DNA of 5,290 nucleotides, from contig JAIVFU010000287.1 of NCBI GenBank assembly GCA_020829485.1, positions 1 to 5,290 on the forward strand, written 5' to 3'. How positions within the stretch are numbered: position 1 is the first letter of the stretch; every line of letters starts with the position of its first letter. A program made the translations under genes and the position numbers. The notes beneath the pieces are model-generated. The model saw nothing but the letters and a program-made list of their open reading frames with translations. It was not told the DNA's origin and did not search any database. Shown here in pieces: positions 1 through 5,290 of the stretch. Origin of the DNA: Nostoc sp. CHAB 5834 (GTDB lineage Bacteria; Cyanobacteriota; Cyanobacteriia; Cyanobacteriales; Nostocaceae).

Positions 1-1
1 G

Positions 2-835
2 TCAGGCCGCTGCGGCCGGCGTCGGCGTGCGGACGCTGACGATCTGCTGACGCAGGCGCTGCGTCAGCGCCACGAATTCGGGCAGGTAGGTCATCTCCAT
101 GGTGCGCGGCCGCGGCAGGTCGACGACGGAATCGTCGAGGATCCGGCCGGGCCTGGCGCTCATCACGCAGATGCGGTTGGCGAGATAGGCCGCCTCGCGC
201 AGATCATGCGTCACCAGGAGCACGGTGAGCTTCTTGGAGGACCAGAGGTCCTGCATGATCGCCCAGAGCTCCTCCCGGGTGAACTGGTCGAGCGCCCCGA
301 AGGGCTCGTCGAGCAGCAGCAGGTCGGGATCGTGGACCAAAGCGCGGCAGAGATTGGCGCGCTGCATCATCCCACCCGAAAGCTGCCAGGGGAACTTGTC
401 GCCGAAGCCCGACAGGCCGACCTGCGTGAGCAGCGCCTCGACCCGGTCGCGGTACTCGCCCTTGCGCTTGGCGCGGTAATTCTGCCGGAAGGGCGGCACG
501 ATCTTCAGCGGCATCATCACATTGTCGCGGATGGTGAGCCAGGGCAGCAAAGTCGGGTTCTGGTAGGCCATGCCGATGCGCACCGGCGCCGCGCCGACCT
601 CGCGCCCGGCGACGAAGATATGGCCGGTGGTCGGCCGCAGCAGGTCGCCGACCATCTTGAGGATGGTCGACTTGCCGCAGCCCGACGGTCCCACCAGCGC
701 GACGAAATCGCCCTCCGGAATGCGAAGCGAGGTCGGCGTCAGCGCCTCCACCGCCTTGGCGCCGCGGCCATAGGTGATGCTGGCGCCCTGAAGTTCGATG
801 AAGGGCCGGGTCGTGATCGCTGCGTCGCCGCTCAT
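2..835 (-). CDS. ABC transporter ATP-binding protein, nitrate/sulfonate/taurine-type importer family
   Basis: This is the cytoplasmic ATPase that would power an importer; the product is 277 aa. All nucleotide-binding motifs are visible: Walker A GPSGCGKST (49-57), Q-loop Gln92, signature LSGGM (152-156), Walker B LLLLDEP (172-178), D-loop GALD (180-183) and switch His210. The QNPTLLPWLT stretch after the Q-loop and the LSGGMMQR form are typical of the SsuB/TauB/NrtD-like group that pairs with NMT1-type binding proteins. A basic, probably helical stretch at about 111-131 makes the helical subdomain slightly long. The reading frame stays open upstream to 1291, but that part overlaps the amidohydrolase gene and does not look like protein. 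The ATG at 835 is chosen because homology begins soon after it (FIELQGASITYG) and because it forms an ATGA overlap with the preceding stop, suggesting translational coupling. The last residues (TPTPAAAA) are low-complexity. The family call is secure; the transported substrate is unknown. Confidence 0.95.
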   Translation of the reverse strand: MSGDAAITTRPFIELQGASITYGRGAKAVEALTPTSLRIPEGDFVALVGPSGCGKSTILKMVGDLLRPTTGHIFVAGREVGAAPVRIGMAYQNPTLLPWLTIRDNVMMPLKIVPPFRQNYRAKRKGEYRDRVEALLTQVGLSGFGDKFPWQLSGGMMQRANLCRALVHDPDLLLLDEPFGALDQFTREELWAIMQDLWSSKKLTVLLVTHDLREAAYLANRICVMSARPGRILDDSVVDLPRPRTMEMTYLPEFVALTQRLRQQIVSVRTPTPAAAA

Positions 836-2289
836 TCCGCCGCTTGTCCCTGTGTGACTGGCTTCGGCCCCTGCAAGGCTGCGGCCAGCGTCTGGTCGGT
901 GTTGCGCGGCGCCGGCGCCGGCATCTGCTGGATGGCGGTGACCTGCCGGCCCCAGCCCTTCGCCTCGCTCACCAGCCGGCGGTCGCGCTGCACGAAGCGC
1001 CCGCGCACCAGCGTGTGCACCGGAAGCCCCGTCACCGGCGTGCCCTCGAAGGGCGTGATCCTGGCGCGCGAATGCAGCTTCTCGGCCGCGATCGTCTCGG
1101 AGTGGGCGAGGTCGACCACCGCGATGTCGGCATGGGCGCCGGCCTCGATGCGGCCCTTCACCGGCCAGAGCCCGAAGCTTTTGGCCGGGTTCTCGGCCGA
1201 GAGCTGGACATAGCGCTCCAGCGTCAGCCGGCCCCTGGCGACCTGGTCGAGCATCAGCGGCATCTGCGTCTCGACGCCCGGGAAGCCGCAATCGGCCTCC
1301 CAGATCACGTCCTTGCGTTTTTCGCTCGGGATATGCGGGGCATGGTCGGTCGCGATCATGTCGACGGTGCCGTCGGCGAGGCCGGCCCAGAGCGCCACGG
1401 AATCATGGGGCTCGCGCACCGGCGGGTTGACCCGGACGACAGAGCCGAGCCGGCCGTAATGCGTCGAATCCAGCAGCAGGTAATGCGGGCAGGTCTCGCC
1501 GGTGATGTCGACGCCGCGCGCCTTGGCCGCCGCAAGCGGCGCAAGCTCGGCGCCCGACGAGATGTGCAGGATATGGATGCGCGCGCCGGTCCATTCGGCC
1601 AGCACCGCTGCCCGGCTCACCGCCTCGACCGCGACGATGGCGGGTCGTGCCGCGATATGGGCGAGCGCGTCGTTGCGCCCCGCCGCCCGCAGCGCCGCCT
1701 CGCGCCGATGCATGATCGAGGCGGTCTCGGCATGCAGCGAGATGCGCAGGCCCCTGGTCGCGACGAACTCGAACCCCTCCAGCATCGCGCCCGTCGAGGG
1801 CGAGGGCAGATGGCCGAAGGTCTGGCCCATATAGCATTTGAAGGCGTTGCAGCCGCCGTCGATCAGGCCCTGCAACTCGTCGAGATTATCCTCCGCCAGC
1901 AGCCCGTAGATGCCGAAATCGACATAGGCCTTCTCGGCGCAGCGCTGCTTCTCGCGCAGTTCGACGATCGAGCGTGTCGGCGGATGCGTGTTGGGCATCT
2001 CGAAGACGGTGGTGACGCCGCCCATGGCGGCCGCCGCCGTGCCGGTCTCCCAGTCTTCCTTGTGGGTGTAGCCGGGCTCGCGGAAATGCACATGGACGTC
2101 GATCGCGCCCGGCAGGATGTGCTTGCCGGAGACATCGACGGTCTCCGTGGCCGGCGGCATCGCTTCGGGCGCGCCGACGGCCACGATCAGCCCGTCTTTG
2201 ATCGCGACATCGGCACGGAAACGGCTGCGTCCGGTGACGACGGTGCCGCCGGCGAGGACCAGATCGGCGGTGAAGGTGGGCGTGGTCAT
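832..2289 (-). CDS. Dihydroorotase/allantoinase-family cyclic amidohydrolase
   Basis: This is a metal-dependent hydrolase expected to open a cyclic amide or ureide ring in the cytoplasm; the product is 485 aa. The amidohydrolase-barrel ligands are all present: DVHVHFREPG with His66 and His68, the lysine expected to be carbamylated in NAFKCYMG (Lys151), His186 (SLHAE), His242 (HILHISS) and Asp315 (ATDHAPH). Arg70 and Asn100 (EMPNT) match the substrate-carboxylate-binding Arg and Asn of true dihydroorotases; E. coli allantoinase has Ser at the Arg position. The N-terminal 55 residues and about 390-450 form the usual composite beta-sandwich. A tail of about 35 residues rich in Ala, Pro and Gln follows. 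The start at 2289 lies 8 nt after the dehydrogenase stop with only a weak GAGAG-like ribosome site; the open frame upstream overlaps the dehydrogenase and is rejected. Its place between transporter genes suggests a catabolic role, not de novo pyrimidine synthesis. Dihydroorotase, hydantoinase and allantoinase activities remain possible. Confidence 0.93.
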   Translation of the reverse strand: MTTPTFTADLVLAGGTVVTGRSRFRADVAIKDGLIVAVGAPEAMPPATETVDVSGKHILPGAIDVHVHFREPGYTHKEDWETGTAAAAMGGVTTVFEMPNTHPPTRSIVELREKQRCAEKAYVDFGIYGLLAEDNLDELQGLIDGGCNAFKCYMGQTFGHLPSPSTGAMLEGFEFVATRGLRISLHAETASIMHRREAALRAAGRNDALAHIAARPAIVAVEAVSRAAVLAEWTGARIHILHISSGAELAPLAAAKARGVDITGETCPHYLLLDSTHYGRLGSVVRVNPPVREPHDSVALWAGLADGTVDMIATDHAPHIPSEKRKDVIWEADCGFPGVETQMPLMLDQVARGRLTLERYVQLSAENPAKSFGLWPVKGRIEAGAHADIAVVDLAHSETIAAEKLHSRARITPFEGTPVTGLPVHTLVRGRFVQRDRRLVSEAKGWGRQVTAIQQMPAPAPRNTDQTLAAALQGPKPVTQGQAAE

Positions 2290-2297
2290 GGTTGCTC

Positions 2298-3089
2298 TCA
2301 CAGGCTTGCCCAGCCGCCATCGACCGGCAGGTCGACGCCGGTGATCTGCCGCGACACGTCCGACGCCAGGAACAGGCAGGCCTGGGCCACGTCCTCCCCG
2401 GTCGAGACGCGCCGCAGCGCGTAGTCGGCCGCGTGCTTCTCGAAGGCGGCCTCTTCCGAGATGCCGAGCCGCTTCGCCATTTCCGGCACGACCTTGCCGC
2501 GGAAACGCGGCCCGTCGACCATGCCCGGCGCGACGCAGTTGACGTTGATGTTGTAGGGCCCTGCCTCGAGCGCAAAGCTCTTGGTGATGCCGCGCAGGCC
2601 CCATTTCGAGGCGGAATAGGCCATGCGGCCGGCCCGGCCGCGCATGCCGAAGGTGCCGCCGACATTGACGACCTTGCCGTAGCCCTGCGCGATCATCGCG
2701 GGCAGGCAGGCGCGCATCGTGTTGAAGCAGCCGCGCATGTTGAGGTCGACGATCTCGTCGAACTCCGCCTCGGTGGTTTCCCAGCCGGTCTTGCCGATCG
2801 GGCCCGAGCCGCCGGCGACGTTGACCAGGATGTCGATGCGCCCGAAGGCGGACAGGGCCTGCCCGATCGCCGCCTCGCAGGCCGCCCCGCTGGTGATGTC
2901 GCAGGCGATGGTCAGGGCTTCGACGCCGCGCGCGACGAGGCGCTGCGTCAGCGGCGCGATCGCGGCGGTGTCGCGGCCGATCAGCGCGAGCCGGCAGCCC
3001 TCGGCCGCGAAGGCCTCGGTCACCGCCTCGCCCATGCCCTTGACCGGGCCGGTGATGACCGCGACGCGGCCCTTGAGCATCAGATCCAT
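2298..3089 (-). CDS. Short-chain dehydrogenase/reductase (SDR), classical type, atypical catalytic site
   Basis: This is a Rossmann-fold NAD(P)-dependent oxidoreductase of 263 aa, the usual length for classical SDRs. Visible motifs are the cofactor-binding TGPVKGMG (13-20), Asp64 (CDIT), NVAG (90-93, family NNAG), Asn117 (DLNMRG), the catalytic pair Tyr158/Lys162 (YSASK) and the PG motif at 188-189 (VAPGMV). At the end of the second strand there is GR (38-39) with no acidic residue, which hints at NADP(H) over NAD(H). The residue 13 before Tyr158, normally the catalytic Ser, is Gly145 (NVGGTFG); Thr146 is next to it. The C-terminal ITGVDLPVDGGW is the standard SDR ending. The ATG at 3089 is 9 nt after the binding-protein stop, with GAAAG upstream; a Met three codons later is a less likely start. 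It probably oxidises or reduces a hydroxyl or carbonyl group on the substrate handled by the neighbouring amidohydrolase; this is inferred from context only. Confidence 0.93.
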   Translation of the reverse strand: MDLMLKGRVAVITGPVKGMGEAVTEAFAAEGCRLALIGRDTAAIAPLTQRLVARGVEALTIACDITSGAACEAAIGQALSAFGRIDILVNVAGGSGPIGKTGWETTEAEFDEIVDLNMRGCFNTMRACLPAMIAQGYGKVVNVGGTFGMRGRAGRMAYSASKWGLRGITKSFALEAGPYNINVNCVAPGMVDGPRFRGKVVPEMAKRLGISEEAAFEKHAADYALRRVSTGEDVAQACLFLASDVSRQITGVDLPVDGGWASL

Positions 3090-3098
3090 GGTCGGCTT

Positions 3099-4151
3099 TC
3101 AGATCAGCTTGGTCAGGCGCTCGGCCATCGGCGGCAGGAAGGCGCGGCTGAAGATCTCCTCGGGCGCCGGCGTGCGGGCGAGCCCGTTGGCCTCGGCGAC
3201 GATCGCGATCGAGGCCTTGAAGCGGGCGTCGTCGACATCGCCATTGCCGATCCTGGCCGCCTCGGGATGGCTCATCTCGTCGGTCAGCGTCGCGATCAGC
3301 CGCTCTTTCTCGACCGCCTTGTTGATCAGCGGCTCGCGCCGGGCGACCGACTCCACCGCCGCGTCGTAATCCCTGATCGTTTCGGCGAGCCCGCGGTTGA
3401 TCGCCCGCAGCAGGCCCTTCACGGCATCGGGCTTCTCGGTTGCGAGCTTGCGCGAGACGATGATGGCGTTGGAGTAGAGATCCATGCCGTGATCGCCGAA
3501 ATTGATGAAGCGCAGCTGCTTGTCGGGGTCGATGCCGACGAGCTTGGCCGAGAAGCGGATCGTGTTGACGAAGCCGAAGACCCCGTCGACCTGGTCGCGC
3601 ATCAGCATCTGCTCGCGCAGGCTCGGCTGCATGTTGGAGAGCTCGACCTTGGCCGGGTCGATCTTCGCCAGCTTGGAGAAGGCGGGAAACAGCTTGAGCG
3701 CCCCGTCATTGGCCGGCCCGCCGACGCGGCGGCCCTCCAGGTCCTTGGGCGTCTTGATCGGTCCGTCGGCCTTGACCGCGATGCAGAAGGGCGGGCGGTT
3801 ATACATGGCCGACACCGCCAGCGGCGTGTCGCCCCCGGCGGGCTTGGAGCCGACGAGCTGGATCAGCGCGTTGATGTCGCCGAAGCCGACATCATAGGCC
3901 CCCGAGGCGACCTTGCCGACCGCGGCGCCCGAGCCGTCGCCCTGGTCCATCACCAGCTCGAGGCCGGCCTCCCTGAAATAGCCCTTGTCCTCGGCGAGGA
4001 AGAACCAGCTCTGCGGCCCCTGATAGCGCCAGTTCAGGACAAGCCTGAGCTTGGTCGGCGCCTGCGCCTTCGCCGGGCGCGGCAGGGCCGACCCGATCAG
4101 CGCGGCTGCGGCCGAGGCGGTGAAAGCCCTGCGTGAGATCGTCTGCGCCAT
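3099..4151 (-). CDS. ABC transporter periplasmic substrate-binding protein, NMT1/THI5-like (SsuA/TauA/ThiY type)
   Basis: This 350-aa protein is the expected solute receptor of the importer. The N-terminus carries SRRAFT (6-11), then an Ala-rich hydrophobic segment and PAKAQA, with likely signal-peptidase cleavage after Ala29. The twin arginines suggest Tat export, though Sec is possible. The mature part begins LRLVLNWRYQGPQ and continues with FFLAEDKGYFREAGLEL (50-66) and GAYDVGFGDINALI (84-97), the hallmark N-lobe pattern of NMT1/THI5-like binding proteins, whose known ligands include pyrimidine precursors, sulfonates, taurine and riboflavin. The segment TPKDLEGRRVGGPAND is the usual start of the second lobe. 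The start at 4151 is backed by a GGAGA ribosome site at 4159-4163, 7 nt upstream. It is the first gene of the leftward unit and sits divergent to the LysR regulator. In many such operons the binding protein is next to the permease and ATPase; here two enzyme genes intervene. The ligand cannot be read from sequence. Confidence 0.94.
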   Translation of the reverse strand: MAQTISRRAFTASAAAALIGSALPRPAKAQAPTKLRLVLNWRYQGPQSWFFLAEDKGYFREAGLELVMDQGDGSGAAVGKVASGAYDVGFGDINALIQLVGSKPAGGDTPLAVSAMYNRPPFCIAVKADGPIKTPKDLEGRRVGGPANDGALKLFPAFSKLAKIDPAKVELSNMQPSLREQMLMRDQVDGVFGFVNTIRFSAKLVGIDPDKQLRFINFGDHGMDLYSNAIIVSRKLATEKPDAVKGLLRAINRGLAETIRDYDAAVESVARREPLINKAVEKERLIATLTDEMSHPEAARIGNGDVDDARFKASIAIVAEANGLARTPAPEEIFSRAFLPPMAERLTKLI

Positions 4152-4227
4152 GTCCCCATCTCCGGTTTCGGTGATGACAGGAGGCTAGGCCGCGACAAGC
4201 GCTGCAGTCTTCTGCTATTCCTGTGCG

Positions 4228-4254
4228 CGACCGGCACGAAAAACTCACCGGTCG
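4228..4254. promoter_or_regulatory. Candidate operator: perfect 7-bp inverted repeat, CGACCGG-N13-CCGGTCG
   Basis: The arms lie at 4228-4234 and 4248-4254 and are exact reverse complements; the 13-nt spacer contains an A-run. The left arm overlaps TGCGCGACCGGCA (4224-4236), which fits the T-N11-A core of LysR-type recognition sites and has short TGC/GCA dyad ends. The location midway between divergent genes is where an autoregulating LysR protein would bind. The arms are GC-rich, so chance occurrence in this genome is not negligible. Confidence 0.4.
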
Positions 4255-4318
4255 ACAAATCAGGTATTGCCGCCGTCCTTGCGGGCCCGGCGCGCCTCGC
4301 CAGGACAGGTCCCACGTC

Positions 4319-4324
4319 AGGAAG
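4319..4324 (+). promoter_or_regulatory. Ribosome binding site that fixes the LysR start
   Basis: AGGAAG lies 8 nt upstream of the ATG at 4333. It supports that start over the in-frame TTG at 4267, which would add 22 residues of Arg/Pro/Ala-rich sequence with no LysR similarity and has no clear ribosome site. Confidence 0.7.
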
Positions 4325-4332
4325 CTCGTGCC

Positions 4333-5253
4333 ATGCGCCATGTCCGCCTGCTGCGCTATGTCGACGCGGTCGCCCGCACCGGCTCGATCCGCAAGGCCGC
4401 CGAGCAGCTCAACCTCACCGCCTCGGCGCTGAACCGCCGCATCCAGGATCTGGAGGAGGAACTCGACACCCCGATCTTCGAGCGGCTGCCGCGCGGCGTC
4501 AGGCTGAACGCGGCTGGCGAAATCTTCATCCGCCACATCCGCAGCCAGATCGCCGATCTCGCCCGGGTGCGCTCGCAGATCGAGGATCTGTCGGGATTCC
4601 GGCGCGGCACGGTCGCGATCGCCTGCAGCCAGGCGCTGGCCTATCACATCCTGCCGACGCGGATCGCCGCCTATCGCGAGCGTTTCCCGCGCGTCGACTT
4701 CAACGTCCAGGTCCGCGACCATGGCGAGGCTCAGGCAGCGCTCGCCAATTTCGAGGTCGACCTGGCGCTGGTCTTCCAGCCTTCGGTGATGGCCGATTTC
4801 CAGACGCTGGCCACCGCCGAGCAGCGCGTCGTCGCGATCCTGTCCGAAACCCATCCGCTGGCCGGCCGGGCCAGCCTGCGGCTGCGCGACTGCGCGCGCT
4901 ATCCCCTCGCTTTGCCGGACCGCACCTATGGCGGGCGCATGCTGATCGAGGAGGCGCTGGCGCGTGCCGCGATCCGGGTCGAGCCGGCGCTGGAATCGAA
5001 CTCCTTCGAGTTTCTGCGCAACTATGTCCGCTACGAGGAGGCGATCACCTTCCAGATCGAGATCGGCGCGCCGCGCGAACTGCGCGAGCGCCACGGGCTG
5101 GTCTCGCGCGCCCTCGACATCCGCGACATCAGGCCGGGACGGCTGGCGATGGGACAGTTGCGCGGCCGGGCCCTGCCGGTGGCTGCGGCCAAGTTTGCCG
5201 AGGAACTCGGGCGGGTGCTGGAGACGGAGCCGTTCGCCAGCGATGACGCGTGA
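4333..5253 (+). CDS. LysR-family transcriptional regulator
   Basis: This is a DNA-binding regulator of 306 aa, the normal LysR length. The winged helix-turn-helix fills residues 2-60: LLRYVDAVARTGSIRKAAEQ, then LTASALNRRIQDLEEEL, FERLPRGVRL and NAAGE. The recognition helix has ALNRRI where many family members have ALSRQI. A linker helix (about 62-88) leads to the periplasmic-binding-like effector domain beginning at about GFRRGTVAIACSQAL, with FEVDLALVF and VAILSETHPLA as recognisable family blocks. It is divergent from the binding-protein gene, so the most economical reading is that it controls the leftward transporter/enzyme unit and itself, with the imported compound or a breakdown product as co-inducer; this is inference. 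The ATG at 4333 was chosen for its AGGAAG site and because LysR homology starts there. Whether it activates or represses cannot be told. Confidence 0.95.
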   Translation: MRHVRLLRYVDAVARTGSIRKAAEQLNLTASALNRRIQDLEEELDTPIFERLPRGVRLNAAGEIFIRHIRSQIADLARVRSQIEDLSGFRRGTVAIACSQALAYHILPTRIAAYRERFPRVDFNVQVRDHGEAQAALANFEVDLALVFQPSVMADFQTLATAEQRVVAILSETHPLAGRASLRLRDCARYPLALPDRTYGGRMLIEEALARAAIRVEPALESNSFEFLRNYVRYEEAITFQIEIGAPRELRERHGLVSRALDIRDIRPGRLAMGQLRGRALPVAAAKFAEELGRVLETEPFASDDA

Positions 5254-5254
5254 C

Positions 5255-5271
5255 GCGATCTACGAGATCGC
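5255..5271. terminator. Possible terminator hairpin after the LysR gene
   Basis: GCGATCT-ACG-AGATCGC forms a perfect 7-bp stem with a 3-nt loop, starting 2 nt after the LysR stop codon. No T-run follows on the plus strand, so it is not a canonical intrinsic terminator. It would also overlap the end of the possible minus-strand gene to its right, as in a shared element between convergent genes. Confidence 0.3.
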
Positions 5272-5290
5272 CTCCTTGAGGTCGAGCGTA
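5260..5290 (-). CDS. Possible 3' end of a convergent gene (partial, unidentified)
   Basis: Reading the minus strand from the window edge, one frame gives TLDLKEAIS followed by a TAG stop (5260-5262). The codons end mostly in G or C like the real genes here, and the peptide looks like an ordinary amphipathic C-terminus. Only nine codons are visible, so this is weak evidence. If real, it belongs to a gene convergent with the LysR gene, with 6 nt between the two stops. No function can be given. Confidence 0.3.
   Translation of the reverse strand, partial: TLDLKEAIS

Larger units (their letters stand above)
4152..4332. promoter_or_regulatory. Divergent intergenic region, control region for the transporter/enzyme unit and the LysR gene
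   Basis: These 181 nt separate the starts of the leftward unit and the rightward regulator and must hold the promoters of both, as is usual for LysR-type regulators and their targets. The central part (about 4201-4262) is noticeably more AT-rich than the flanking genes. TTGTCG, a partial match to a -35 element, occurs twice reading leftward (complement of 4253-4258 and of 4193-4198), but no convincing -10 partner is visible, so no promoter is placed. Confidence 0.7.

Noticed and set aside
836..1291. N-terminal extension of the ATPase frame up to 1291
   Set aside because: It encodes low-complexity Arg/Ala/Gly sequence inside the amidohydrolase gene; ABC homology and the ATGA overlap support the start at 835.
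844..2424. 526-codon plus-strand open frame opposite the amidohydrolase
   Set aside because: Same low-information composition, antisense to a gene with complete catalytic motifs; a codon-bias shadow.
2290..2604. N-terminal extension of the amidohydrolase frame up to 2604
   Set aside because: It lies within the SDR gene in another frame and has no amidohydrolase similarity.
3200..3211. 12-bp perfect palindrome CGATCGCGATCG
   Set aside because: It lies inside the binding-protein coding sequence and reads as ordinary Ile/Ala codons; such GATC/GCGC palindromes are common by chance in GC-rich genomes.
2292..4136. 614-codon plus-strand open frame opposite the SDR and binding-protein genes
   Set aside because: The product is rich in Arg, Ala, Gly, Asp and His with no recognisable domain. 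It is antisense to two well-supported genes and is expected from high-GC codon bias.
4204..4215. Small dyad GCAG-TCTT-CTGC in the intergenic region
   Set aside because: Arms of 4 bp are too short to distinguish from chance.
4267..4332. Longer LysR start at a TTG codon
   Set aside because: The added 22 residues are unlike LysR N-termini, and the AGGAAG site is correctly spaced for the ATG at 4333.
3892..5094. 400-codon minus-strand open frame across the LysR gene, the intergenic region and the start of the binding-protein gene
   Set aside because: It runs antisense to a clear LysR protein and out of frame over the binding-protein gene, and shows no domain.

Overview
The window is GC-rich, has strong G/C third-position bias and is densely packed. 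This fits a high-GC alphaproteobacterium; a Hyphomicrobiales lineage such as Bosea or Bradyrhizobium is a guess from protein style and could not be checked. There are no RNA genes, insertion sequences, CRISPR arrays or phage genes visible.

Layout: four genes run leftward (minus strand) as one tight unit. In transcription order they are: an NMT1/THI5-type periplasmic substrate-binding protein with a Tat-like signal (3099-4151), a classical short-chain dehydrogenase/reductase (2298-3089), a cyclic amidohydrolase of the dihydroorotase/allantoinase family (832-2289), and an ABC transporter ATPase of the nitrate/sulfonate/taurine type (2-835). The junctions are 9 nt, 8 nt and a 4-nt ATGA overlap, so co-transcription and partial translational coupling are likely. 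The ATPase stop lies at the window edge; the membrane permease is not in the window and may lie further left.

A 181-nt divergent intergenic region (4152-4332) separates this unit from a rightward LysR-family regulator (4333-5253). It holds a perfect 7-bp inverted repeat and an overlapping T-N11-A motif, which are candidate operator elements. Right of the regulator, 37 bases remain. They contain a 7-bp-stem hairpin and a reading-frame end on the minus strand that may be the C-terminus of another gene.

Working model (inference): the regulator senses a small molecule. The binding protein and ATPase, with an unseen permease, import a cyclic amide, imide or ureide-like compound. The amidohydrolase opens the ring, and the dehydrogenase acts on a hydroxyl or carbonyl group of the same substrate or product. 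The substrate cannot be named from sequence. The most unusual detail is that the dehydrogenase has Gly where the family's catalytic Ser normally sits.
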